Assembly: GCA_020466095.1 (NCBI GenBank)
Contig: CM035806.1
Span: forward strand, 8,278,751 to 8,342,750
Source of the DNA: Chlorops oryzae
Lineage: Eukaryota; Arthropoda; Insecta; Diptera; Chloropidae
Length of the DNA stretch: 64,000 nucleotides
Reading direction: 5' to 3'
This document shows positions 1-10,764 of the stretch, piece by piece; position 1 is the first letter of the stretch, and each line of letters begins with the position of its first letter. The translations under genes and the position numbers were made by a program. The notes beneath the pieces are model-generated. The model searched no databases, was not told the DNA's origin, and was given only the letters and a program-made list of their open reading frames with translations.

Positions 1-1400
1 AAAAAAAACGTAACTTCTAAAATGAGAGATGCTCATAAAATTTACTCCGAACTAATCCGAAATTTCTAAAGAAAAAGTGCAAGACCCAAAAAAGGGGTCC
101 GGAAATTAGGACGAAAAAAATATGCTCATAACATTTACTGCGAAATGAGTCCGAAATTTCTACAAAATGCAATGCCCAAAAAGGGCTCCGAAATTAGGAC
201 GAAAAAATATGCTCATAAAATTTACTCCGAAATGAATCCGAAATTTGTACAAAAAATAGGACCCTAAAACTTTGTCCGAAGTAAGCCTAAAATTTTTACC
301 GAAAATCTAGGATCAGAAAAATGAGTCAGCAAGAGTCCGAAATGACTCCGAATTTTTACCGAAAATGCAAGGATCTGAAAAATGAGTGAAATGAAATATA
401 AAAGCTCCGAAAATAAACTACAGAAAAATCAAGTACGTAATTCCTAAAATGAGAGATACTCATAAAAATTTACCTCCGAACTATGACTCCGAAATTTCAG
501 TAAAAAAAATGCCAAGACCAATAAAAGGGGTCCGAAAAGAGTGACAAAAAATATGTCTAATACACATTATACTCCGAATCCTATAAATGCGCGAAATTTG
601 AATACAAATTGAATGAAATAGGACCCAAAATTTGAAATCCGAAGAAGAAAAGCTTTATTACCGAAAAATCAAGGATCGCAAAAATGAGTTCCAAAGATCG
701 TCTTTCGAAATGAGCTCCGGAACGATTCCGAAAATGCAAGGATCTGAAAAATGAGTGAAATGGCTCCGAAATTATACAAAAATGAACGTACTTATAATAA
801 TGAGACGATGCTCATAAAATTTACTCCATGAACTAATTCCGAAATTTCTAAAAAAATGCAAGACCCAAAAAGGGGTCCGAAAAGAGGACGAAAAAATAGG
901 CTAATAACATTTACTCCGAAACGAGTCGGAAATTTTACAAAAATAATAACTCAAAATTAGACCGAAACGAGTCGTGAAATTTTACCGAAAATCAAGGATC
1001 AAAAAATGAGTGAAATGGCTCCGAAATTACTAAAAAAAAAACGTACTTCTAAAATTAACTCGAAATTCAGAAAATGCAAGCTCAGAAAAATGGGTCTCAA
1101 ATGGGTACGAAAATTACTAAGAAAAAAAAGAAAAGTCTATAAAAATTACACGAAATGACTCCGAAATTCCGAAAATACAAGGTTCCGAAAAATAAGTTTG
1201 AAATGGGTCCGAAAATACTACAAAAATATGTTTAAATAAAATTTACTCCGAAATTTCTACAAAATTGCAAGCTCAGAAAACAATTCGAAAGATATTGAAA
1301 TGAAATGATAAAAGTCAGAATATAGTAAGATACGAGTGCAGAAGAATCAAGTATGGCTTATTCCGAAACTATTTCGGACTAACGCATATAAAAGTCGACC
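1..1400. repeat. Degenerate tandem array (left edge)
   Basis: The stretch is built from variants of a short phrase, CTCCGAAATT with GACCCAAAAAGGGG and GAGAGATGCTCATAAAA. Sub-repeats are about 60 bases apart and a higher-order period is about 360-420 bases: GATGCTCATAAAATTTACTC-type phrases occur near 28, 449 and 806. It enters from the left edge, so its full size is unknown. Spacing is irregular and indels are frequent, which is unusual for a young array. Parts of 560-740 resemble the flanking non-repeat sequence at 1560-1740. No coding potential is seen. Confidence 0.75.
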
Positions 1401-1865
1401 TTCCTTAGAGGGTCATCGTCAATGTTGGACTCCTAAATTGAGCTCAGTACGATTCAAAATGACTCATAGCTATGGCATTAAATATTTGTAATTCAGGAGA
1501 CCTCCTCCGAAAATAATTACATATACTCGCCTGAGGATACTCGCATTTGTAGATGAACGCCACGAAGTCCTATATATATTGCGGCAAATTGAATACAAAT
1601 TGAATGAAAATTGAACGAAAATGTTGAAATCCACAAGAAACAGCTTTAAGTTCGAACAGAACAATGTCTTGCAACCGAAGGTTCCAACTTCGATCGCTTG
1701 CTTTCGACATCGAGTTCGGGAACGACCGTTCGATTGGCTGACAATCGATGACAATGTATGAATGAGTTGGTTTGATGGAAAGATTATATTGGGAATATTG
1801 TAAGCGGACTATTTTTTTTTGAAATGCATTATCAGAGACCCTTTGGGGAATCCCCGATGATTAAT
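1401..1865. other. Non-coding flank, nothing recognised
   Basis: This AT-rich sequence lies between the left array and the TTAA-flanked element. The open frame on the minus strand at 1470-1754 has no recognisable domain and is treated as chance. Segments near 1560-1740 are echoed in degraded form inside the array at 560-740. Confidence 0.4.
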
Positions 1866-1869
1866 TTAA

Positions 1870-2576
1870 GATGGTCTTCTCATTTTGAGCAAATTTGTTT
1901 CGACTTTTTTTTTCCCTGCATTTAAATTATAGCTTGGGTAGTTGTGAATATGCCCTAAAAGGATTTTTGAAATTGAAATAGTTTAGGGATTATACCTTCT
2001 TTGTCGAGCAAGATCTGCGACTAACACGAGAATTTTTGCGTTGCTTCAAATTTAAACGCGTTTATCTCGAAACCACGTTTTTTCGAACTGGCGGCTTGAT
2101 ATCTCCATTCAACTGAACCGATTTTCATGAAACAAAGTGGAATCGACGCAGAATTGTCACCATTCTCAAGTGAACTCGACCATAATTAAAAAATTTTTAC
2201 TTTTTTTTTTTACACTAAACTACAAAAAAAGGCCCGAAATTGAAATTTTTTTTGAATGGCCGCCATTTTGTCAAAATATCCAAAATCAAGCTTGAGGTTC
2301 ACCCGAGAATTACATCTATCAGATTATAACCCCGTTTTTTTTCCTTTCGGACGCTCGGAGACCCGAATCGAACCGTCCGACGGCACCTTTTTTTTCACAC
2401 ATATTTGAAGCTATCTTTTTGAACAGCCCACGTATCGAGGCAAAAAATTTTTTATTAACTTTGAACCTTTTGTAATACAATAAATAAAATTTCAATTTTC
2501 AATTATTCTTTGCGTATTCAAATAAGAATTTTTTTAAAAAGGGTCCAAAAAACGGGTTTTCAATGAGAAGACCCCC
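1870..2576. mobile_element. TTAA-flanked inverted-repeat element (family T1, degraded copy)
   Basis: TTAA occurs at 1866-1869 and 2577-2580. The ends are GATGGTCTTCTCATT on the left and AATGAGAAGACCCCC on the right, an imperfect terminal inverted repeat. A better preserved copy of the same family lies at 60763-61497. The inside is AT-rich and has no transposase frame. TTAA duplication is the hallmark of the piggyBac superfamily, so this is inferred to be a piggyBac-type MITE. It lies downstream of the 3' end of the kinase gene. Confidence 0.75.
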
Positions 2577-2683
2577 TTAATCGTTTCTTTTTGCATGGAT
2601 GACGACGATTTTTCAAGATCAGTGGCTCTTCACTTTTTTCCCCCTCCATTCAAATATATAGACCTTTTTTATCTGCAGACGCG

Positions 2684-2859
2684 TAGAGATATCGTTTATT
2701 TAAAAAAAATTATCGTTGTCTTATCACAGTTTTCCTTTACATGCGATGCAACTACCACTCCCATAGACGGATAGAGATATCGTTTATTTTAAAAAAAATT
2801 ATCGTTGTCTTATCACAGTTTTCCTTTACATGCGATGCAACTACCACTCCGATAGACGG
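2684..2859. repeat. 88-bp tandem duplication downstream of the kinase stop codon
   Basis: Two nearly identical units start at 2684 and 2772, both beginning TAGAGATATCGTTTATTT. They lie just downstream of the minus-strand stop codon at 2892-2894, so the duplication is probably in the 3' untranslated region of the kinase gene. Very high identity suggests a recent event. Similar dinucleotides at the junction could have promoted slippage. Confidence 0.85.
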
Positions 2860-2891
2860 ACTTAAATCCATAAAGACGTATGTAGACATGT

Positions 2892-3307
2892 TCAGACACT
2901 TATGTCCACATCGTATTTTTTGCTCAGGTCGCGCAATTCTCTCACTTGATATGACAGCTCCCGATCGACGATCGCACCGCCACGGATTTTCAGATTCTCG
3001 ATCATTTCTTCGGGAGTTCCTCGGTCCGTTAGAAACTTTTCGACCCCGCCATCTGGTGGCTCGACAAGATTCATTAAAAAGAAGGAGGCTATGTGTGTGC
3101 CATAGGGCATGATGCGTATGTACTCCTTCAATAAGGAGTCGTAACTATATTGTGAGGAATTTGAATTTTTGAAAATTTTTCAAAGCAACAATTTTCAAAT
3201 GAAGACCTCTTTAACCCTCTAATTCCTGGCTTTATTCGAATAAAAAAATTTTTTTTTCATTTTCGTTTCTCTCTACTCGAAATAAGTCTGGTCTGACTTT
3301 TTCATTG

Positions 3308-3342
<35 letters not shown>

Positions 3343-6300
3343 CATTAGAGGGTTAATGGGATTAAAAAAAATTTTTTTTTACCTAAAAAACGCCGGTGCC
3401 TTTTTCTTTGCATGTGCCTCGAAACTGCGGATCAGACTTTCACGATATGACTCGAAAATGAGTTGGAAATTCTTGTGTCGCACATCGGCGAAGACCGAAA
3501 GCATGAGGAATACACTCATATCCAGCATTGGTGAAGTGACGCGCATCGTTTGCAAATCGAACATCATCGCTTCGATTGGAATTTCGACGCCTTGTTGGAC
3601 GGTGTAGCGAAATGCGATATTATTGCGCAAAAAATCACCATGACAGAGCGTAACAAATGGCTCCTTGGGAGTAATGCATTTTTTCCCATACGCACGAGCA
3701 TCGCGAAGAATTTCCTGTAATTTCTCCAGGAATTCCTCCTCAATGGCCGGCTCATATTGACGCGTTGCGTTAATCAATCTTTCCAGAGACTGTTTAATGC
3801 TTAGCTGCCAATCGTCCGGTAATTTATTATCGTAACGTGGCTCCCTTAGTTCACCCACTATTTCATTGAATTCCTTGGGTTTCACTTCGCGCATTGCGAA
3901 TCCAATGCCATGAAAATCACCCAAAAATTTCACTAAAAAAAAGCGAAAAAAAAAAAAAAAAATTCGAGTTCATTGAGGAATTATACTTAATTTACAATTT
4001 GAGAATGAGGGGGGTTACCTGTCGTTAGTGCATGCTCCAAGGATAGGTTGTATCGTTCCTTTGCCACGCGCCACCCGTTTACGCCGAAATCTTCGAGTAC
4101 AATGGACGCCGAGTGTCGCTGCAGATCATTATAGATATTTCGAGGGACTTTAAGTGGCTGCTTTGTGAACTCCTCGATGGCCGGTTTTATTTTCTCATAG
4201 GCAAGGAGTTCGTTATTGAAGAGAGCGGAAAAGTTCACTTCATCATAAAGTTTCTCCGACAGATCGGGCGTTTTCTGAAACGGGTTAAAAGTTTTTCACT
4301 AAATATTTAATTCTTTTATTCTTAAATTAATAGAATATAAGGGCATTCCCCTTAACAGCAGAAATTTGTCAACAATTATAAATCGAACATTATTTCGAAC
4401 TAAGTTTTTTACTTTCGCCTATTCCGAGCAGGCAAATAATCGAAGAGTATTCAAAACGCAGGGTTGCATCCGACTTTTTGGCTTTTCTTCGCAAAAATAT
4501 TGAAATTTTCATTTTTTTTAATCTAAACTTAAATGACAGAACAGCTATTTGCAGCTATAATTTTTCAGGACTTCAAATTCGAAAGCTTAAAATTTTTTTG
4601 AAGAATTGAAGAGTGAATATTGCCCCTTCTCTTTCACACTTTATAAGCAGTGCCGGCCACGGAAGCAAGCTAGAAGCAAAAAGAGCGTAAGCACTCGTAT
4701 GTGCACAAAATTGCTCTCAAATGAGAAGCAAAGCTGAGAGCCAAAAATTCGTTCAGTTGAGTGGAAAACGTCAAGCGGGACGGAGCTGCGTCGGATGAAG
4801 CTAGATGAGAACATAAATTTTTTCAGCCTTGATACACTTCGAAAAAAATGAATTTTTTATAAATACTTCAGGAATTTTTTCATCTTGTTCATAAAATTCA
4901 GTTATTTTATTATATAATATATATATAAATTCAGCACATCATTGATTTGTACAATAATTCTCTGCTCTGCACTGTAAATTTTCAAGATAAAAGAGCTCAA
5001 GATGAGCTGAAAAAGCTCCAAAATGACACATCCTTACCTCTTGGACGAGGCGTCGAGTTTTTGCGACATATCGACCCAGTTCTAAAGAACAAAATTTTTC
5101 GGCTCTAAGAAAAATTTATGCAATTTTGTATGAAAACATCCACAACTGTTTCTCGCTGTGTAATGTGCACGCATACAAACGCAATTAGTAAATGTAGTGG
5201 TGGTCGGCACTGTTTATAAAATCTCTTGCTAATTAACTCGCTTGCCTTTAATGTCCAAATCTTTATTGCATATCTGAGTATAGGCCATAAAAATGAAAAA
5301 ATTAAAAAGCGGAAAGAGTTTGTAATTTTTCGACCCTCATTTCGCCCATAAAGTATCTCCAAAACCTGTCAAAGTCGTATAAAAATTAAAAAAAAAAAGG
5401 AACCTTGCCATTGATTTTTACACTTTTTTAAGAATGTGGAACCGTGTAAGGAGAGTGTGTGGACATTGAAAATATATCTAAAAAATAGTTGCTCATTTAT
5501 TTTGATCATTCGTGTTTACCTGTGCCGATTCTACAAGCGAAAATGGGTTCCTTAACCCACCAAATATTTCTCATGAATTGTTTTTTATATGTTTGTTTGA
5601 GGAATCGTAAAATAAAATTCCTTAAGACATTTAAATGTTTATGCAGCTATCAGTTTGGTGTCTACAGTGTCTTTTTTTTTTAAACTCTTACATTTTTATC
5701 AGTCTTTAAATAACAAATATTTCCTTTTCACATGATTTTGACGGTGATATTGTATGATCTCATTAAAAAAAGAAAATTCAATTAACTATGAACTGAACTA
5801 TATACTTAAAAAATTCTATTAAATTATTCTTTTATAACAGGTAAAATGACAGATCCGATCGCAAAGTGATACCCGGCCCTTGGAACCTGTTAAGGTCATT
5901 TCCAGGTGAAGGCACAAAGATAACGGGCTTCTTAATGGGCGAGAGTTTTACTGGAAAATGATGATTTAAATACACAAAAGAACTCACAATTGCCTAATAT
6001 TCGGTGCTCTAATGCGGTAAGTCATCTAATAAATCAGACTGTTTGTATTTGTTTGACCATAACTGTAGCTCAAGCTTAACACTTTTAAGCGTTCACAATA
6101 TATACACCGAGAGAAAAAGGTAGTTATATTAACTGAAAAAGCAGGTTAAAATAACCGAGTTCACCGTTAATTGTTAACTTATGTACAGTAGCGGTCAATT
6201 CAACAGTACAAACACAGTCAATAAGGATATAACTACCTGATGGTTGATATACTTAACTGTCTCGCGGTTAAATCAACTGTCACCAGCGACTGGGAAAAAA

Positions 6301-8533
6301 TAATTTCTTTTTTGGTTTTAATTTTTTTTAATCTTCTTTTATTAATATTTTTTTTTTTTTTTATTAAATTATTATATTTTTTCTTTATTTATTTGTTTCT
6401 ATTTAAATCTTTTTCTCTTTCATCTCTTTAAATTTTCTCGCCTCGGCCGAGCCTCGAACCGCTGACCTCCACACTTCGCTGGGGAACGTCTTAACCCATT
6501 ACGCTAAACGAACGAATTTAATTTGTTGGTCAAAATGCTCACTTGAGTTTATGGTTGCTCAAGTTTTGGGGAACGTGCTTAAGGAATTGTTTCACTCCCA
6601 AAATTTGTTGCTTGAAAATGAACCATTGAAAAAAAAAAATTAAATAAATTAAAACCTTAAAAATTTAGGAGAAATTTTTTGTCTTCCAAAACAACTACAC
6701 TCTGAACAAAAAAAAAAACTGTAATTAAAAAAAAAATCCAGAAAAATTCCCGCCGCCAGCAGGGATTGAACCCCAAAGCTCACGACTGTCGAGTCACAGC
6801 TTAAATAACTGAGCTATCGAAACCTCCGGAAACGGTTGATCAGAATGCGAACTTATACGTCTAAGTGAACGAAAGCGAATTTGAACATAAAAAGTAACTG
6901 TTTTTCAACTGTTCATTTGACTGCTTTTTTCAGTGCATTTAACGCGGAATACAGTTTATTTGACCACTCTTACTTTAACTGTTCTAAGTAGTTGATTTAA
7001 CTGTTGTTATTTCTCTCGGTGTATATGCTTATGTACATATACGTAGGGGAAAGTGGTCGAATTCGGACCCCTTAAGAAATTTTGCTATAAATTCAAAACG
7101 CTGATACTGCAGATAAGAACTTACCATTCCATTAGCAAGAGAATATCATTACCTTTGTTTTTGCAATATAAAATTTTCATCACGAATCTATTAAATATAG
7201 ATTATTTTAGAAACATTCAGTATACTAAATTTTAAAGGTTTGAAAATTGGTGTTCTAAATATGACCCCCCATCTCTTGTTTTAAAACCAGAGAAATGCTG
7301 TACCCAAATCATATCCTATTGTATTCGGCAATATCCGGAATTTATTCTTGCGAAGAAAATAGATTAATAACGCTTAAGAATTCGGTTTTTGGAAAATAGC
7401 GTTTTTTTTTTTTTGAATTAGTATGAAAATCGGGGGATCAAATTTTTCCACACGGTTGACTTTCTATAAAAAAAGATTGTTTTAGAAACCTTATATATTT
7501 TTTTCTCAAGTTTTTATTTTTCCTTTAAAACCCCCTTAACACTATTATCATATGTTACACCTTCAATATTATGAGAAAAATCCTAATCAGGATAAATTAC
7601 CGATTTTTTTCTAAAACATAAAAGGTTATAATTTTTATATAGAAATTTGAAATTTCTAAATTTTTAATTTTACCTATGAGTTAAAAATTTGGAAAAATTT
7701 GCTTAAAAATCAGCAGCATATTATGTGTTTTACTGGTTGGAAAAAATTGTCAGAAGCCATTGCATTCGCATGTTACCGCTGGGGTCATCTTTAGACACAA
7801 GTCAGATTTACCCCACTTTCCCCTAGGTACATAATAAGTATATGTCGAATTGATTCATATCGACGTGCTAAATCATATTGTATAATGAAAGGAAACTCAG
7901 CGAACTGAGAGAACTTAAGGTGCACAATACTGTAGTACATTATTTTGATCTATATCGTAAGGTTTACCTCAAAGAAACCTCAAAATTATAAGTTCTTTTT
8001 TTTTTTTTTGCTATTTATTATTATGGATATAAACCTTCCTCCTGAGTCACTCTATCTATTAAAAGAAACCCCATCAAAGTCCGTTGTCTAGTTTTAAAGA
8101 TGCCAATTTAAGTAGGAAAAGCTCAAGACTGGACGTGATAGAACGCGTGCATTCATCACACTGAAGCCAACTACTTAAAATCACACAATGTATATAGCTT
8201 TGCTTATCACGTATTAATTTGCAAAAATGCAGCGCTAAGATATGCAAGTGCAGAGACACCAGAGACACTTACTTTCACAACCAATTTCGTTTTATCGGTT
8301 TGACCTTTCAATTCGTACTCGATGGTGGCACGATAGCAAATAGTCAGCATGAAGGCCTCATCGATATCAATGAATTTAATTTCGATGGATTTTATGCGTA
8401 AGTCATTATCCACACTTGATCTCTTCAGATCGCTATTTTTCGAGAATTTATCCAATGAGCCCGTTGTTCTCAGCATATGCGGAATGACAATCGTTGTGAG
8501 CCATTTCTTTTCGTCTTCGATCCTCTGAGACAT
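2892..8533 (-). CDS. Ecdysteroid-kinase-like (EcKinase/CHK family) protein, four exons
   Basis: Coding exons on the minus strand are 8273-8533, 4019-4274, 3383-3932 and 2892-3144. Acceptors end in CAG, TAG and TAG and donors begin GTAAG, GTAAC and GTAAA. Phases join cleanly (0, 1, 2) to give 439 residues and a stop, the usual size for this family. The start is the ATG at 8531-8533, read MSQRIEDEKKW. Kinase landmarks are a lysine-bearing strand LVVKK (residues 84-88), NNELLAYEK around 107-115 (candidate helix-C glutamate E109), the Brenner-type motif CHGDFLRNN (269-277) with catalytic D272, and MFDLQT with metal-binding D298. In insects this DUF1679/CHK family includes the ecdysteroid 22-kinase and many detoxification-linked paralogues that phosphorylate small alcohols with ATP in the cytosol. 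The exact substrate cannot be told from sequence. Intron 1 is about 4 kb and filled with MITEs; intron 3 is largely one MITE. Confidence 0.92.
3215..3352. mobile_element. 138-bp TTAA-flanked MITE filling kinase intron 3
   Basis: TTAA stands at 3211-3214 and 3353-3356. The ends are CCCTCTAAT and ATTAGAGGG, a perfect 9-bp terminal inverted repeat that continues imperfectly inward. A CCC start next to TTAA is typical of piggyBac ends. The element makes up more than half of the 238-bp intron 3145-3382. Its centre is a long poly-A run. Confidence 0.8.
4275..6104. other. Kinase intron 1, distal part
   Basis: This is non-coding AT-rich sequence of intron 1 (intron 4275-8272). A moderately GC-rich patch at 4640-4830 contains AAGCAAGCTAGAAGC and TTCAGTTGAGTGG. 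It looks different from its surroundings, but no feature could be assigned. Short open frames here lack codon bias. Confidence 0.5.
6430..6500 (-). repeat. tRNA-like (SINE-head-like) segment
   Basis: Read on the minus strand it has an A-box-like TTTAGCGTAATGGGTTAA followed at the right distance by a B-box-like GGTTCGAGGC. The acceptor stem does not close well, so it is a tRNA-derived relic rather than a working tRNA gene. Confidence 0.5.
6750..6825 (-). repeat. tRNA-like (SINE-head-like) segment
   Basis: The minus strand reads GATAGCTCAGTTATTTAAGC (A box) and later GGGGTTCAATCCC (T arm with B box). The spacing fits a tRNA with an extra arm, but no complete cloverleaf with acceptor stem is evident. 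It is read as a tRNA-derived relic inside the 917-bp element. Confidence 0.5.
7043..8188. repeat. Left arm of a ~1.13-kb inverted duplication
   Basis: This arm is the near-identical reverse complement of 10765-11888. It contains the 778-bp MITE plus about 360 bases beyond its inner end, including phrases such as CCCCATCAAAGTCCGTTGTC. The arm ends about 85 bases from the exon 1 donor of the kinase gene. The 2.6-kb spacer carries exon 1. Confidence 0.9.
7046..7823. mobile_element. 778-bp TA-flanked MITE, left copy (family M1)
   Basis: The ends are GGGGAAAGTGG (7046-7056) and CCACTTTCCCC (7813-7823), flanked by TA on both sides, as in Tc1/mariner-type elements. A copy in reverse orientation lies at 11124-11885. 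There is no transposase frame. It lies in intron 1 of the kinase gene and forms the outer part of a larger inverted duplication. Confidence 0.8.
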
Positions 8534-8770
8534 TTTGTTTATTTTTTTTTTTTTTCGTTTTTTAGCAACGATTTTGTTGAGGACCTTTTTTCGGAAGATT
8601 TGATTAGAGAGAAACTTTTTGAAATTTGCAAATTTCAGCACACAGGAACGGAGAAAATGAAAAGCTTCACTTTTGCGGAATGTACGTCTAGAACTGAAAT
8701 GTTTGAAACGATCGTTCGTTTTTTTTGCTAAAGTCTCGAGCTAAGTCAACTAAGAGTTTGACAGCTGTAA
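8534..8770 (-). promoter_or_regulatory. Probable 5' UTR and promoter side of the kinase gene
   Basis: This is the sequence upstream of the kinase ATG on the minus strand. It must hold the transcription start unless a non-coding exon lies further up. No clear TATA box or initiator could be fixed by eye, so only the position supports this entry. Confidence 0.35.
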
Positions 8771-9083
8771 AAAAAAAAGGCTGACACTCAACGTTAAGTC
8801 GTTTATTATATTTTAATTGCAAACAGTTGGCAAAGGTGACTGTGTAGATAAGATTTGCTATGCAAACTTTTTAAATCTGGTTACGGGTATGCTCTTGTTT
8901 CAAGTCCTTTCGGTTGCGGGGTAAAAAGTTGACAGAAGACGCGAAATTAGAATATATGATGCTCTTCTAGAATTCTCGACATATACAAAATATTTATATG
9001 TATGAGTTGCTTAAATGAAATTATTTAATGAAAATATCATTCTTCGTTATACAATTGGGTGAAATAACTTTCAATTAGCAATG

Positions 9084-9124
<41 letters not shown>

Positions 9125-9443
9125 AGTCACTTATTTCAAGATAGCTGTCTTATCTATTCTTGAAATTCTTCTAGGTCGTTCACAGGTATCATTTTTTGAA
9201 ATGTCGGATCAAAACCGAATCTTTTTCGAGTGGCCTTTCTCATTCAAATAATCAAATATGCGCTCGTTTTCTGATCAGAAATTATAATTTTGTCGGGGAA
9301 AAATTGAACCGTAGAAGCGACTCTTCTAGGGGGGCGGATTGTCATATTTTCTATCATTTGCGAGTCGTTTTCGAGTCATATTATTTATCATTTTTGAATC
9401 GTATTTTTTTTTACCATTTGGGAGTCTCCTACGACTCATATTA
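8771..9443. other. Upstream intergenic sequence inside the inverted-duplication spacer
   Basis: Non-coding. It contains a poly-A run of about 38 bases at 9084-9121. No gene, tRNA or element end was found. Confidence 0.4.
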
Positions 9444-9610
9444 GGGGTATTCACAAAGGCATCGGAAATTAGGAAAGTCGGAAAATTTAAAATTTTAACT
9501 GCTTAAAAAGTTGTGCAAGATACAAAAAAAGTTAAAAAAATTTTTAAGAAGTCGCAATTTTCCGATTTTCCGACTTTCCAACGTTTGTAACACGCCGTTG
9601 TGAATACCCC
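9444..9610. mobile_element. 167-bp TA-flanked MITE (family M2, copy 1)
   Basis: The ends are GGGGTATTCACAAAGGC and TTGTGAATACCCC with TA on each side (9442-9443, 9611-9612). The family recurs at 22793-22949. The middle is short and AT-rich, with inverted GAAAGTCGGAAAAT-type repeats that would fold into a hairpin. Confidence 0.85.
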
Positions 9611-10764
9611 TATTATAGTCATTATTAGAGCTCGGATTTTGAATATTTTGAATTTTTTTGAATTTAACTGTGCTTTTTGAATGTTTTATTCACTGAAGTT
9701 GGTTTTTTTTTTTGTTAATTTGACAACTCAACATTTTAATAGGCATACTAAATCGAATTAATTTGGAATTTTTGATTGTGAATTTTTTGATTTTTTTTCC
9801 ATATTTTTTAGAATTTTTTTGAATATTTTTTGAACATTTTTTTGAATTTTTTTTTTGTCCTTTTTTTACATATTCAAATTCCGAGGCATAGTCATTATAT
9901 TCCAGTCTTTTTTGACTCATATTTGCGATCATTTTGGTGTCTTTGTTGACTCGTATTTGATATCGCTTTCGAGTCATTTCCGAGATTTATTTATATGCAA
10001 TTGTTTGCTTTAAAATCCTTGCCATTGATTCCCCTTGTGTGGGATTTGAACCTGGGAACAACTCTCGTTTTCAAGTCCCATACTCATCCGTCAGAGGTTT
10101 TTTGTCGTTTAAAGCTTCCAAGTGCAAGTCCAATTCCATTCAATTCAATTTTGAGTCTAAAATTGAGTAAAATACAACATAGCTATTGGTTGAATAGTCA
10201 TATTTTAATCCCCTACGCTATTAATTGGCGATTTCTCTTTATTTTGTTTTTTGTAATTTCAATAATAAATCCCCTTTGAAACATATTAACGAGTCATTTT
10301 CGAATATTCTTTTAATCATGTATGCGATCAATCACTATTTAGTCATCAAGCGGACTCGAAAACGATTCATATATGAATCATATATGAATTATCGCATAAA
10401 ACAGTCTTTCAAATGCCAGATGGGTTTCCTCTTTCGATTGAGCGGCAGCAAAACAAAAAAAAAAAAAAAAAAAAAAAAAAACCGATGCGATTAGGCCGAA
10501 TGTAGAGTGCAACTGAGGAAAAATAAAAAAATATACTTATTTTGTAATGTAGCAGCTATCTTTGTGTCAGTTGGTTTTTTTACGTTCTGAGATGAACGAC
10601 TTGGCAAATATTTAAATTAAGATACTTTTATTGAAAAAACTTGCACCGATAGCCGCGTCGAGTGAATTATGCAATTGAATGAATGAACGAATGATTGAAT
10701 GAATTACACAGGTCGGCAAAAAAAACCTAAAAAGAAATAAATAAAATTTTTTAAATATTTTTTT
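9611..10764. other. AT-rich spacer of the inverted duplication
   Basis: Non-coding. It holds loose repetitions of GAATATTTTTTGAA (9640-9880) and many GACTCATATT-like phrases (9360-9980), plus a poly-A run at 10455-10480. The open frames across it have no codon bias and are rejected as genes. Confidence 0.4.

Larger units (their letters stand above)
6105..7021. mobile_element. 917-bp inverted-repeat element carrying two tRNA-like segments
   Basis: The ends are CACCGAGAGAAA (6105) and TTTCTCTCGGTG (7021), both next to TATA. Just inside, both ends carry scattered AGTTAA/TTAACT motifs in opposite orientation. The interior holds two tRNA-like blocks on the minus strand (6430-6500 and 6750-6825). 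No transposase frame is present. It sits in intron 1 of the kinase gene, next to the 778-bp element at 7046. Confidence 0.65.

Noticed and set aside
4640..4830. GC-richer patch with TTCAGTTGAGTGG resembling a fly initiator
   Set aside because: No gene follows on either strand and no spacing to a TATA or DPE could be established.
6430..6825. Functional tRNA genes
   Set aside because: A and B boxes are recognisable but acceptor stems do not pair. They sit inside an inverted-repeat element.
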